DNA of 55,314 bases. Source: Actinomadura hibisca NBRC 15177. Lineage in GTDB: Bacteria > Actinomycetota > Actinomycetes > Streptosporangiales > Streptosporangiaceae. Shown here piece after piece: positions 41,443 through 50,489 of the stretch. The position numbers and the translations under genes were made by a program. Position 1 is the stretch's first letter. Every line of letters begins with the position of its first letter. The notes under the pieces were generated by a model. It searched no databases. It worked only from the letters and a program-made list of their open reading frames with translations, and was not told the DNA's origin. The stretch is from assembly GCF_001552635.1 (NCBI RefSeq), contig NZ_BCRO01000086.1, positions 1 through 55,314 on the forward strand, in the 5' to 3' direction.

Positions 41443-43134
41443 GTGTCACCATCGTCGCGGTCGGTCCCTCAGCAGCTCCGGCGTCGCCCCGCTCCAGGAC
41501 GCCGGTCGTGCCGCACGGGTGGCGGCACGGAACATGGAGGCGTCATCATCCCCATCACACGCTCCCGCGTGCGCAACACGGCCGTCCTCACCGCGGCGGC
41601 AGGCGCGGCCGCCTACATCCTGGTCGGCCTGCCCGCCCAGGCCGAGGCGGCCCCCGGCTCGCTGCGCCTGATGACCGGTTCCCCCGGCGTCCAGCTCGAC
41701 CGCGACTCCGACGGCTGGGTGTACCTGGACGTGGGCGGCTACCTGGCCGCCGACAAGGCCCCGTTCGAGGTGCGCCTGAACCGGCGCTCCTACGACCAGC
41801 CGATCGTGGCCACCCAGATCGTGCGCGACGGCGCGAAGGTCACCCGGCGCAGGCTGCCCGCCGGCCTGGTGAAGGACTTCACCGGCTTCCCCGGCATGGT
41901 GCGCACCACCCTCACCGACGCCAAGGGCCGCAAGGTGCTGGACCGGACGGCCGGGTTCTGCCCCAACGCCTACGAGGCCAGCCGCATCCGGCCCGAGGCC
42001 CCGGCGGTCTCCAAGTACCCGGCCGGCTGCCCCGACAACGCCTTCACCCTCGGCTCGGTGCAGGGCATCGAGGGCGGCTGGGCGGCGCCCGTCAGCGGCG
42101 GGATGTACGGGCGGGGCAGCATGGCCAAGCTGCCGACGGGCAGGTACACCGCCAGGATCTGGGTCACCAAGCCCTACCAGAAGGCGCTCGGCATCAGCGG
42201 CGCGGTGCAGACGGTGAAGGTCACCGTCAAGCAGGCCGCGCCCGGCTCGCGCACCGCCGTCCAGCGGGCGCAGGCCAAGCAGCCCCCGCTGCGCGGCCAC
42301 CTGGCGCACCTGCTGCGCTCCCAGGGCAGGGGCGAGACGCTGGCGAGGTCCGCGCCGTCCGACCTCGCCAAGCCGCGCTCGGCCCCGCCCGTCGGCGCGG
42401 CGGCGGTGCCCGCGGGCGGGCCCCGGCCCGACCTGCGCGCGCTCCCCGCGTTCGACGTGATGATCCAGAAGATCGCGCCGAACCCGAAGAAGCCGAAGGT
42501 GAAGAAGGAGTACCTGACCTTCGCCGCCAACGTGTGGAACGGCGGCACCTCGCCCCTGGTCGTGGACGGCTTCCGCCGCCCCGGCAAGGACCTGATGGAC
42601 GCCTACCAGTACTTCTACGACGCCCAGGGCCGCGAGGCCGGGCACGCCCGCACCGGCGACTTCAAGTGGGACCCGCGCCCGGGGCACGTGCACTGGCACT
42701 TCCTGGACTTCGCCAACTACAGCCTGGTGGACTCCGCCAAGAAGCAGGTCGTGCGCAGCCAGAAGGAGGCGTTCTGCCTGGCCAACACCGACGCGGTGGA
42801 CTACACCGTGCCCTACGCCAAGTGGAAGCCGGGCAACACCGACCTGTCCACGGCCTGCGGCTACCAGAGCTCGTTGTCGATCCGCGAGGTGCTGGACATC
42901 GGCTCGGGCGACACCTACAACCAGTACCTGCCGGGGCAGTCGTTCGACCTGGCGGGGATCAAGAACGGCACCTACTACATCAAGGTGCTGGCCAACCCGG
43001 TGCGGCGGCTGTACGAGCTGGACGTCAACAACAACACCTCGTACCGGAAGATCGTGATCGGCGGGAAGGTCGGCAAGCGCACCGTGCAGGTGGCGCCGGT
43101 CGGCATCGTCAAGGAGACGCCGGGCCGCAGCTAG
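41443..43134 (+). CDS. Secreted lysyl oxidase-like protein
   Basis: Up to 563 residues. A signal sequence (RVRNTAVLTAAAGAAAYILVG, cleavage near AEA-AP) is followed by a long N-terminal region. The C-terminal ~200 residues match the lysyl oxidase family, with copper ligands in GHVHWHFLDFANYSL and a matching Cys-containing end (FCLANTD, TACGYQSS). It would deaminate lysine side chains outside the cell. The start is uncertain: GTG 41443 gives an unusually long N-region; GTG 41569 gives a neat signal peptide but lacks a ribosome-binding site; GGAGG lies 7 nt before an in-frame ATC at 41548. Confidence 0.82.
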   Translation: MSPSSRSVPQQLRRRPAPGRRSCRTGGGTEHGGVIIPITRSRVRNTAVLTAAAGAAAYILVGLPAQAEAAPGSLRLMTGSPGVQLDRDSDGWVYLDVGGYLAADKAPFEVRLNRRSYDQPIVATQIVRDGAKVTRRRLPAGLVKDFTGFPGMVRTTLTDAKGRKVLDRTAGFCPNAYEASRIRPEAPAVSKYPAGCPDNAFTLGSVQGIEGGWAAPVSGGMYGRGSMAKLPTGRYTARIWVTKPYQKALGISGAVQTVKVTVKQAAPGSRTAVQRAQAKQPPLRGHLAHLLRSQGRGETLARSAPSDLAKPRSAPPVGAAAVPAGGPRPDLRALPAFDVMIQKIAPNPKKPKVKKEYLTFAANVWNGGTSPLVVDGFRRPGKDLMDAYQYFYDAQGREAGHARTGDFKWDPRPGHVHWHFLDFANYSLVDSAKKQVVRSQKEAFCLANTDAVDYTVPYAKWKPGNTDLSTACGYQSSLSIREVLDIGSGDTYNQYLPGQSFDLAGIKNGTYYIKVLANPVRRLYELDVNNNTSYRKIVIGGKVGKRTVQVAPVGIVKETPGRS

Positions 43135-43161
43135 TCCTGCGACCGGGCTGAGGAACGCCCG

Positions 43162-43190
43162 CGCGCCCCGGCTCGCCGAGCCGGGGCGCG
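43162..43190. terminator. Bidirectional hairpin terminator
   Basis: A perfect 13-bp stem, CGCGCCCCGGCTC / GAGCCGGGGCGCG, with a GCC loop lies between the convergent ends of the lysyl-oxidase-like and TetR genes. Confidence 0.75.
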
Positions 43191-43198
43191 TCCGGCGG

Positions 43199-43879
43199 TC
43201 AGCGCGCCAGGCGGATGAGGATGCGCACGACCTCGTCGAGGATCTCGTGCGCCTCCGCCCGGTCGTCGGCCAGCGCGATCTCCCGCCCCGCCTCGCCGAT
43301 GACGGTCGTCAGCACCAGGCTCAGCACCTGCGTGGCGCGCTCGCCGCCGTGGCCGCGCAGCAGCTTGGTGTTCTGCCCGACCCACTTCTGCGCGCGCTTG
43401 CGGCGCATCAGCGAGAAGCCGGACGGGCCCTCGCCGCCGTGGAACAGCCGGGCCGCCTCGCGGCTCTCCCAGCACACCTCCAGGTAGGCGCGCGCGCCCG
43501 CGACGAACAGGGCGATCGGGTCGTCCTCGCCGGCGGCGCGGGCGGCGGCCACCGCCTCGGCCGCGCTCTTCTCCTGCTCGCCCGACAACTCCTCGTACAG
43601 CGCCAGGTACAGCCCGGCCTTGCCGCCGTAGTGGTGGTAGAGGCTGCCGACGCTGATGCCGGAGCGCTCCACGATCTCGGCGATCCCGGCGTCGGCGTAC
43701 CCGCGGTCGGCGAACACCTGCTGGGCGGCGTTCAGCAGCGCCTGCCGCGTGGCGTCCGCCCGCGCCCACTGCCGGCCGCCGCCGCCCGTCTCGCCGCCGC
43801 CCGCACCGTGGCCGCCCGCACCGTGACCGCCAGCACCGTCGCCCGCGCCGCCGTCCTGGCGCGTCCTGCTCGTCCGCAT
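43199..43879 (-). CDS. TetR family regulator with Gly/His-rich N-terminus
   Basis: 226 residues. Residues ~8-35 are a low-complexity Gly/Ala/His tract (GAGGHGAGGHGAGGGETGGGG). The HTH follows at ~45-90 (RQALLNAAQQVFADRGYADAG, IVERSGISVGSLYHHYGGK). The ATG at 43879 is a choice of convenience; GTG or TTG codons up to 43915 are in frame. The His-rich tract could bind metal but may be mere linker. Target unknown. Confidence 0.85.
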   Translation of the reverse strand: MRTSRTRQDGGAGDGAGGHGAGGHGAGGGETGGGGRQWARADATRQALLNAAQQVFADRGYADAGIAEIVERSGISVGSLYHHYGGKAGLYLALYEELSGEQEKSAAEAVAAARAAGEDDPIALFVAGARAYLEVCWESREAARLFHGGEGPSGFSLMRRKRAQKWVGQNTKLLRGHGGERATQVLSLVLTTVIGEAGREIALADDRAEAHEILDEVVRILIRLAR

Positions 43880-43928
43880 CCCCACATGGTGCACGGGTGA
43901 GGGCCCGGTCACCAAGCGGTGACGCCGA

Positions 43929-44663
43929 TCAGTACCAGTGGTGCGCCGACCACCATGACCACGCGCCGCACGGGTCCTTGTAGCGGGCCTTGATGTAGTT
44001 GAGGCCCCACGCGATCTGGGTGGGGGAGCTGGTCTTCCAGTCCGCGCCCGCGCTGGCCAGCTTCTCGGGCGGCAGGGCCTGCGGGATGCCGTAGGCGCCG
44101 CTGGAGGGGTTCTCGGCCCGCTCGTTCCAGCTGCTCTCGTGCTCCCACAACGTCTCCAGGGAGTCCCAGCAGCGGTCCCAGCCCTTGAGGGCGGCCATCT
44201 TCCGGGCGTACTTCTTGTTCTGCCCGGCGCTGGGGTTGGACCGTGCCAGCCGTTCGCGCTCCTGCTGCTCGCGCAGCTTCTCCCTGGCCTTCTTGTCGCG
44301 CTTGGCCTTCTCCCTGAGCGCCTTCAGGTCGCGCTGCTGCTTCTCGTAGGCGTTCTTCTTGGCCTGCGCGACGACCCCGGCGGCGATCGAGTCCATGTCG
44401 GAGCTCGTCATCATCGCCAGCATGTCGTTGGTGGACAGGTCGTCCGAAACGCCCGGCGGCGGCTTGTCGGAGCCGCCGCCGAGACCGTCCAGATCCACCA
44501 GCGCCACCGTCGCGAACAGCCCGCCCAGCACGACCAGGGTGATGGTCACGTTGTGGGTGAGCAGCCGCCACACCGAGCGTCCCCGCCGTGGCGGGGGCGG
44601 CGGTGCGGGGTTCTCCTCGGCGGGGACGCGGGGCCTTCTACGTGTGCCGTGACTCGATGGCAT
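43929..44663 (-). CDS. Membrane-anchored lytic transglycosylase-like protein
   Basis: 244 residues. A basic, Pro-rich cytoplasmic tail (1-30), one membrane helix (~36-58), a highly charged helical region (~95-145, KKNAYEKQQRDLKALREKAK) and a C-terminal SLT-type domain of ~80 residues. The catalytic Glu lies in WEHESSWN, followed by NPSSGAYGIPQALPP and a closing PCGAWSWWSAHHWY. It should cleave peptidoglycan glycan strands outside the membrane. It lies 49 nt upstream of the TetR gene on the same strand. Confidence 0.88.
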   Translation of the reverse strand: MPSSHGTRRRPRVPAEENPAPPPPPRRGRSVWRLLTHNVTITLVVLGGLFATVALVDLDGLGGGSDKPPPGVSDDLSTNDMLAMMTSSDMDSIAAGVVAQAKKNAYEKQQRDLKALREKAKRDKKAREKLREQQERERLARSNPSAGQNKKYARKMAALKGWDRCWDSLETLWEHESSWNERAENPSSGAYGIPQALPPEKLASAGADWKTSSPTQIAWGLNYIKARYKDPCGAWSWWSAHHWY

Positions 44664-44741
44664 GAGAGACAGGGTGCCTTATCGCCGGAGTGCGGTGCCG
44701 TTCCTTGCAGAGGTACGCAGGACGGGTCGCCGGGCGTTCAC

Positions 44742-45275
44742 CTACAGATCCAGGTCCCCGGCCGCCAGGCGGGCGGGCTGGACCGCCTCGAACAACTCGC
44801 GGTGCAGCCCGTCCAGGGCCGCGAGCTCGCTGTCGGGCCCGCCCAGCGCCAGGTTCACCGCGCCGACCGTCTCGCGGCCCGCGTCGGTGATCTCGACGAG
44901 GGTGGCGCGGCGGTCGTGCGGGTGCGGGCTGCGCGCGGCGAGGCCCGCGGCCTCCAGCTGGTCCACGGTGAGCTTCACCGACGTCGGGTGCATCATCATG
45001 ATGCGCCCGAGGGTGCTGAGCCGGGCGCGGCCGGAGGTGGTCAGCGCGAGCGTGGTGAGCAGGAAGTACCCGGTGCGGCCCAGACCGTGCTTCTTGAGCT
45101 CGGTCTCCAGCGCCCTGGTCATGATCTGATGAAGGCGGCCCACCGCGCAGATGGCCATGAAGGGCCAGGGCCCGCCGGGCAGGCCCTGGTCGCTCCAGCG
45201 GTCGTGGATGCCGGTGACCAGCGGGTCGGCTGTGGTGACCTGCGGGTCCGGCCGGTCGGTCGTCTCGGTGTGCAC
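44742..45275 (-). CDS. MarR family regulator
   Basis: 177 residues. The winged helix lies in ~75-135 (TSGRARLSTLGRIMMMHPTSVKLTVDQLEAAGL, then RSPHPHDRRATLVEITDAG, the wing with its conserved D-R-R). The start is a GTG. It is divergent from the mce operon and may regulate it; the gap has an inverted repeat (45309-45347). Confidence 0.9.
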   Translation of the reverse strand: MHTETTDRPDPQVTTADPLVTGIHDRWSDQGLPGGPWPFMAICAVGRLHQIMTRALETELKKHGLGRTGYFLLTTLALTTSGRARLSTLGRIMMMHPTSVKLTVDQLEAAGLAARSPHPHDRRATLVEITDAGRETVGAVNLALGGPDSELAALDGLHRELFEAVQPARLAAGDLDL

Positions 45276-45308
45276 CGCCCGATCGTAGCTTCGGACAAAT
45301 CACGATGT

Positions 45309-45347
45309 AAGTACTCGCTTCTTAGACCTTTCTTCAATAGAGTGCTT
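45309..45347. promoter_or_regulatory. Inverted repeat between MarR gene and mce operon
   Basis: AAGTACTC (45309-45316) and GAGTGCTT (45340-45347) are inverted with one mismatch and 23 bp apart. The right arm overlaps TAGAGT (45338-45343), a possible -10 for the mce operon. This is the AT-richest part of the 248-bp gap and the likely promoter/operator zone. Confidence 0.4.
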
Positions 45348-45523
45348 CAGATCACAGCCGGTGGCGGGAGTGTCGAGGAGGCACCGCCGCGACCGCTGTG
45401 ATCCCGGTCCCCTCGGGATCGTGACGGCGCGGCCGGAGCCACCCCGGCGGCCGCGCCGCACGTGCGCAGAGCGGGCCCGGCGTATCGGATGGGCGCCCAC
45501 GTCCGAGAACGAAGGAGGCTGGA

Positions 45524-45565
45524 ATGACCCTTCACCCTGCCCCCGAGGGGGAGGTCTCCGGCTGA
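45524..45565 (+). CDS. Possible 13-residue leader ORF of the mce operon
   Basis: An ATG with the strong site GAAGGAGGCTGGA reads MTLHPAPEGEVSG and ends in a TGA whose last base is the first of the yrbE start (TGATG). The first yrbE gene has only a distant GGAGG of its own. The frame therefore looks like a translated leader that feeds ribosomes to the operon. No attenuation codons (repeated rare or like amino acids) are seen. Confidence 0.45.
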   Translation: MTLHPAPEGEVSG

Positions 45566-46368
45566 TGGCCGTGAGCCTGACCAGGGCCCCCGACCTCGCC
45601 CGCCGCCGGGTCGAGACCGCGCTGGACGAGACCGGGCTGCTGTGCGTCACCCTCCTGGAGGGATTGCGCCGCACCTGGGACCTGCGCCAGTGGTGGGGCG
45701 AGTTCATCGAGCAGTGCTGGTTCCTGGCCCGCGTGACCAGCGTCCCGGTGATGCTGATCGCCGTCCCGCTGGGCGCCACCATCTCGCTCCAGGTCGGCGA
45801 CATCGCCCGCCAGCTCGGCGCGCAGTCGGGCACCGGCGCCCTGCTGGTCGCCGCCATGATCCAGCAGGTCGCGCCGCTGGCGGCGGCGCTGCTGGTGTCG
45901 GGCGTGGGCGGCTCGGCGATGACCTCCGACATGGGCGCGCGCAACATCCGCGACGAGCTCGCCGCGATGGAGGTCATGGGCATCAACCCGATCCACCGCC
46001 TGGTCACCCCCAGGCTGTGGGCGGCCAGCACCGTCTCGGCCCTGCTCTGCTCGGTGGTGATCCTCGCCGGCGTGCTGGGCGGCTACTACTTCAACGTCAT
46101 CCAGCAGGGCGTGAGCTCCGGCGCGTTCTTCGACGGCGCCACCACGCTGCTGCAGTTCTCCGACCTGCTCGTCACGCTGTTCAAGGCATGGATCTTCGGC
46201 TTCGTCGCCGCCGCGGTCGCCTGCTACATGGGCATGAACTGCGACTACGGACCGGTCGGCGTCGGCCGCGCGGTCAACAAGGCGGTCGTGGTCACCTCCA
46301 TCGTGGTCTTCGCCGTCAACTACGTGATCGAAATGGTCTACCTGGTCCTCGTCCCCCGGAAGTTCTGA
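45565..46368 (+). CDS. yrbEA: YrbE/MlaE-family permease of the mce importer (A)
   Basis: 267-residue integral membrane protein. It is one of the two permeases that, with Mce proteins and an MceG ATPase (not in the window), import lipids or sterols. It shows the MlaE core: VPLGATISLQVG, GALLVAAMIQQVAPLAAALLVSG, MTSDMGARNIRDELAAMEVMGINP (the ATPase-contact region) and GFVAAAVACYMGM near the end. The ATG at 45565 overlaps the leader ORF stop; GTG 45571 is an alternative. Directly abuts the next permease. Confidence 0.94.
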   Translation: MAVSLTRAPDLARRRVETALDETGLLCVTLLEGLRRTWDLRQWWGEFIEQCWFLARVTSVPVMLIAVPLGATISLQVGDIARQLGAQSGTGALLVAAMIQQVAPLAAALLVSGVGGSAMTSDMGARNIRDELAAMEVMGINPIHRLVTPRLWAASTVSALLCSVVILAGVLGGYYFNVIQQGVSSGAFFDGATTLLQFSDLLVTLFKAWIFGFVAAAVACYMGMNCDYGPVGVGRAVNKAVVVTSIVVFAVNYVIEMVYLVLVPRKF

Positions 46369-47223
46369 ATGGTCGCCATCCCCCCCCTACGCAGACTGGG
46401 CCGGGCGGTCCGGCTCCGGGCGGCCGGCCTCGCCGCCTCCGCCGACCTGCCGATCTTCCTCGGCCGGGTGCTCTACCACCTGCTGTTCGACATCGTCCTG
46501 CGGCGCAAGTACGGCCGGACCCTGGCCAAGCAGGTCTCCGACATCACCGTCGGCGTCGGCGCGCTGGTGATCGGCGGCGGCATGATCTTCGTGATCGCCA
46601 CCATGTCGCTGGCCACCGGCGCGATGGTCGGCCTGCAGGGCTACCCGGGCCTGGAGCGCATCGGCGCCGAGGCGTTCACCGGCCTGGTCGCCTCCTACTC
46701 CAACGTCCGCGAGGTCACCCCGATCATCGCCGGGGTCGCCCTGGTGGCCCAGGTCGGCACCGGCTTCACCGCCGAGATCGGCGCGATGCGCATCTCCGAG
46801 GAGATCGACGCGCTGGAGGTCATGGGCATCAACTCGCTGGCCTACCTGGTGTGCACCCGGGTGGCCGCCGGGGTGATCGCGCTGGTGCCGCTGTACCTGG
46901 TGTCGCTGTTCATGGCGTTCTTCGCCACCCGGTTCATCTCGATCCAGTACTACGGGCTGTCGCCGGGCATCTACGACTACTACTTCCACCTCTACCTGCC
47001 GCCGATCGACGTGTTCTACAGCGTCGTCAAGGTGGCGGTGTTCGCCTTCATCGTGATGTTCATCCACTGCTACCGCGGCTACTACGCCGCCGGCGGTCCG
47101 GTCGGCGTCGGCGTCGCGGCCGGCCGGGCGATCCGCGAGTCCACCATTCTGATGATCCTGATGAACCTGGTGCTGTCGTACATCTTCTGGGGTCACGGCA
47201 GCACGGTGAGGTTGACCGGATGA
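46369..47223 (+). CDS. yrbEB: YrbE/MlaE-family permease of the mce importer (B)
   Basis: 284 residues, partner of the preceding permease. The matching MlaE signatures are VASYSNVREVTPIIAGVALVAQVG, GAMRISEEIDALEVMGINSLAY and YAAGGPVGVGVAAGRAIRES. It starts in the base after the stop of the first permease and overlaps mceA by 4 bp (ATGA). Confidence 0.94.
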   Translation: MVAIPPLRRLGRAVRLRAAGLAASADLPIFLGRVLYHLLFDIVLRRKYGRTLAKQVSDITVGVGALVIGGGMIFVIATMSLATGAMVGLQGYPGLERIGAEAFTGLVASYSNVREVTPIIAGVALVAQVGTGFTAEIGAMRISEEIDALEVMGINSLAYLVCTRVAAGVIALVPLYLVSLFMAFFATRFISIQYYGLSPGIYDYYFHLYLPPIDVFYSVVKVAVFAFIVMFIHCYRGYYAAGGPVGVGVAAGRAIRESTILMILMNLVLSYIFWGHGSTVRLTG

Positions 47224-48296
47224 GCGACGAACCCCTCTCCGCGCGGTCGCGCGCCGTCTTCGGGCTGGCCGGGGCCGGTGTCATCGCGGCCGCCGCGGTG
47301 GCCGTGGCGCTGGGCTCCACGCCCTCGCACGGCGGGTCCACCTACTACCGGGCGGCGTTCTCGCGCGCCGGGCAGGGGCTGGACCCGCAGAAGTCGGACG
47401 TGAAGATCCGCGGCATCACCGTCGGCACGGTGGACCGCATCGACCTGTCGCGCGACGGGCGGGTCCAGGTGCGCATCCGGGTGGACAAGGGCGTGAAGAT
47501 CCCGCAGAGCACCAGCGCGCGGATCGAGCCGCTGTCGGTGTTCGGGCCCAAGGACATCGCGCTGGACCTCGGTCCGGGGGAGCAGGGCGGGCCCTACCTC
47601 GCCGACGGCGGTCGCATCGCGAAGACCTCCGACCCGCAGGAGCTGTCGGACACCGCCTGGCCGACCTACCGGCTGACCAAGGCCATCAACCCCGACGAGC
47701 TGGCCACCATCCTGCACACCTTCTCGGCCGGGCTGAACGGGCAGGGCCCGGCGCTGCGCCGCACGCTGGAGAACGGCGGCAAGGTGATCGACGCCGCGCA
47801 CGCCAACCGGGCGGTCATCAGCCGGCTCATCAGCGACCTGACGGGCCTGTCGGGCACGCTGGCCTCGCGCGGCGACACCGTCGTCAAGGTCGCCGGGGAC
47901 TTCAACGACATCGCGCCGGTCGTCTACGAGCGCCCCGACAAGGTGCAGCAGCTGCTCGGCGAGTCCGGGCGGCTGGCCGACACCGTCGGCGGGACGCTCC
48001 AGCGCCAGGGCCGCAACGTCGGCGAGATCATCGACGGCGGCGCCAAGACGTTGCGGGTGTTGTCCCAGGAGCGGCGCAACGTGCCGGTCCTGCTCGACAG
48101 CCTCAACGGGTTCTTCAACCTGTTGTCGCAGATCATCCGCGTGCCGGGCCCGAACGGCACCACCATCGCGCAGGCCGTCAACACCCTGCCGCTGGACCTG
48201 TGCCAGACGCTGGTGGACGTGTGCCCCAGGCCGCCGGCCACGACGGCCTTCGACCAGAAGGTGAAGTCCGGACCCAGGATGGTGGTGCAGCCATGA
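47220..48296 (+). CDS. mceA: Mce protein A
   Basis: 358 residues. One N-terminal membrane helix (~12-32), an MlaD-type domain (~40-120; YYRAAFSRAGQGLDPQKSDVKIRG with GVKIPQSTSARIEPLS), then a long helical region typical of the Mce tube. Mce proteins assemble as a hexamer that carries lipid through the cell wall. Position and order follow mycobacterial mce operons. ATGA overlaps at both ends. Confidence 0.93.
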   Translation: MSDEPLSARSRAVFGLAGAGVIAAAAVAVALGSTPSHGGSTYYRAAFSRAGQGLDPQKSDVKIRGITVGTVDRIDLSRDGRVQVRIRVDKGVKIPQSTSARIEPLSVFGPKDIALDLGPGEQGGPYLADGGRIAKTSDPQELSDTAWPTYRLTKAINPDELATILHTFSAGLNGQGPALRRTLENGGKVIDAAHANRAVISRLISDLTGLSGTLASRGDTVVKVAGDFNDIAPVVYERPDKVQQLLGESGRLADTVGGTLQRQGRNVGEIIDGGAKTLRVLSQERRNVPVLLDSLNGFFNLLSQIIRVPGPNGTTIAQAVNTLPLDLCQTLVDVCPRPPATTAFDQKVKSGPRMVVQP

Positions 48297-49396
48297 TCGG
48301 CCGGCTCGCCGGCAGGCGGCCCGGGGGCGGCAAGCCCGGCCGCGGCCCGCAGTACGCGGTGACCGCCAAGTTCGGCGTGTTCGTGCTGCTGACGGCGCTG
48401 CTGACGTTCTTCATCGGGCAGCAGATCCTGGGCACCAGCTTCCGTGACCGCTACCGGCTCACCGCCGAGTTCGACGACGTCACCGGCCTGCTGGAGAACG
48501 ACATCGTCAAGATCGCCGGGACGCCGGTGGGGCAGGTCAAGGGCATCAGGGTGGTGCGCGGCAAGGCCGTGGTCGCGCTGGAGGTGGACCGCGAGGTCCG
48601 CGTCCCGGCCGACTCCACCGCCGCGATCCGCTGGCGCAACGTCATGGGCCAGCGGGTGGTCTACCTGGAGCCGGGGCGCAGCGCGAGCAGGCTCGCGCCG
48701 GGCTCGCGCGTCCCGCACACCCGCTCGGTGGTGGACCTCGGCGAGATCGTCAACGCGCTGGGCCCGCTGACCCGCAACCTCGACCCGGCCCAGCTCAACA
48801 AGATCCTGTTCTCGCTGTCGCAGGCGCTGGAGGGCAACGAGGGCAACATCAACCAGATGATCACCAGCCTGGACGGGCTGCTGGCCACCGTCGCGGTGCG
48901 CAAGCGCACGATCGCGCAGATGATCGACAACTACGAGACCGTCAGCGACGCGGTGGCGACCCGGGACCGGCAGATCGCCGCCAGCGTGGACAACCTGGCG
49001 GCGCTCACCAAGGTGTTCGCGGGCAACCACAAGCTGCTGGAAGACGCGGTCGTGCAGATCTCGGGCGTCACCACCAACCTCAACCAGGTGCTCGGCGGCA
49101 ACGACGTGCAGCTCGCGCGGATCATCGACAACCTCGGCAAGGTCAGCACCACCTTCCGCCTCAACGTCGACCAGCTGGAGCGCATGGTGCAGACCCTGCC
49201 GCTGACGTTGCGCCAGCTGTTCGCGGCGGGCAACGGCGGCCACTTCCTGCGCACCAACGTGGTCTGCCTGAACCTGGTGCAGGGGCCGTGCCCGTTCCCG
49301 ATGCGGCTGCCGCCGCTGACCGGCACCCGCCCCTCCAACGCGCCGACCAAGGGCGAGCTGGACCAGCTCCGCGCGATGTTGCGAGGTGGCCGGTGA
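48293..49396 (+). CDS. mceB: Mce protein B
   Basis: 367 residues. A basic N-terminus, membrane helix ~26-44 (FGVFVLLTALLTFFIGQQIL), MlaD domain ~50-130 (FDDVTGLLENDIVKIAGTPVGQVKG) and a helical region with repeated SLDGLLATVA / TIAQMIDNYE-like heptads. Starts by ATGA overlap with mceA. It ends 46 nt before the mceC ATG, the widest gap among the six mce genes. Confidence 0.93.
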   Translation: MIGRLAGRRPGGGKPGRGPQYAVTAKFGVFVLLTALLTFFIGQQILGTSFRDRYRLTAEFDDVTGLLENDIVKIAGTPVGQVKGIRVVRGKAVVALEVDREVRVPADSTAAIRWRNVMGQRVVYLEPGRSASRLAPGSRVPHTRSVVDLGEIVNALGPLTRNLDPAQLNKILFSLSQALEGNEGNINQMITSLDGLLATVAVRKRTIAQMIDNYETVSDAVATRDRQIAASVDNLAALTKVFAGNHKLLEDAVVQISGVTTNLNQVLGGNDVQLARIIDNLGKVSTTFRLNVDQLERMVQTLPLTLRQLFAAGNGGHFLRTNVVCLNLVQGPCPFPMRLPPLTGTRPSNAPTKGELDQLRAMLRGGR

Positions 49397-49442
49397 CCCG
49401 TCACGACCAGACCGCCCCGGGGGCGCCGGGAGGTGGGCGCCG

Positions 49443-50489
49443 ATGGCGCTGAAGTCGCTGCGCGACGCCAACCACAAGATCGTCGCGATCGTGTCGCTGA
49501 CCGTGCTGGGCGCGGCCTGCGTCTTCGCCTTCGCCGTCGGCCAGCTCCACCTGTTCGACCGCGGCTACACCATGAGCGGGGAGTTCACCGACACCGCCGG
49601 GATGAAGAAGGGCCAGGACGTGCGGGTCGCCGGCGTCAAGGCCGGGCGGATCACCTCGGTGGAGCCGGACTTCAAGCGCGGCCGGGTGATCATCACCTGG
49701 CATGTGAACGCCGGCATCGACCTCGGCCGCGACACCCGCGCCGAGGTGCAGACCACCACCCTGCTGGGCGGCCGCTACCTGCGGCTGACCGGGCCGGTGG
49801 CCGGCCGGCTGATGGCCGACCTGCCCGAGCGGCAGCGGCGCATCCCGCTCGGCCGCACCGCGGTGCCGTTCACGGTGCCCGACGCGCTGGAGGGCGCGCA
49901 GAACATCGTCGGCAAGCTGGACCAGCGCAGCATCGACAAGCTGCTCACCCAGGTCACCCGGATCAAGTCGCCGAGCGCCGGCAAGCTCCGGGAGATCCTG
50001 GTCAACGTGCAGACGGTGGCGCGCACGCTGAACGACGCCACCCCGCAGATCGAGCGGCTGATCGCCAACAGCAAGACCATCACCGGCACGCTGGCGAGCA
50101 AGGACGCCAAGCTCACCGAGATCATCAACTCCAGCCAGGTGCTGCTGAACACCCTGGTCGAGCGGCGCAACGAGCTGGCCGCCACCATCGGCCAGGGCAG
50201 CCGCACCGTGCGCACCCTGTCCAACGTGATCTCGCAGAACCAGCGGCAGCTCAACACGCTGCTGGACGACCTGCACCTGCTGACCACCCGGCTGGCGCCC
50301 AACATGGACGCGCTCAACACCGACCTGTCGCTGCTGGGCCCGACCTTCACCCAGGTCGCCAACGTGCGCGGCAACGGCAAGTGGGTGGAGGGCGTCATCA
50401 CCGGCCTCGGCCCGCTCCAGCCGACCGGCCCCATCTCCACCCGGTGGCCGCCGGAGTCGAAGGCGCCCGAGCGCGCGGGAGGGAACTGA
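49443..50489 (+). CDS. mceC: Mce protein C
   Basis: 348 residues. Membrane helix ~11-33, MlaD domain ~38-120 (FTDTAGMKKGQDVRVAGVKAG), then long helices. The ATG at 49443 has GGGAGG about 10 nt upstream; an in-frame GTG at 49386 would add 19 residues and overlap mceB but lacks a ribosome-binding site. The stop shares a base with the mceD start (TGATG). Confidence 0.92.
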   Translation: MALKSLRDANHKIVAIVSLTVLGAACVFAFAVGQLHLFDRGYTMSGEFTDTAGMKKGQDVRVAGVKAGRITSVEPDFKRGRVIITWHVNAGIDLGRDTRAEVQTTTLLGGRYLRLTGPVAGRLMADLPERQRRIPLGRTAVPFTVPDALEGAQNIVGKLDQRSIDKLLTQVTRIKSPSAGKLREILVNVQTVARTLNDATPQIERLIANSKTITGTLASKDAKLTEIINSSQVLLNTLVERRNELAATIGQGSRTVRTLSNVISQNQRQLNTLLDDLHLLTTRLAPNMDALNTDLSLLGPTFTQVANVRGNGKWVEGVITGLGPLQPTGPISTRWPPESKAPERAGGN

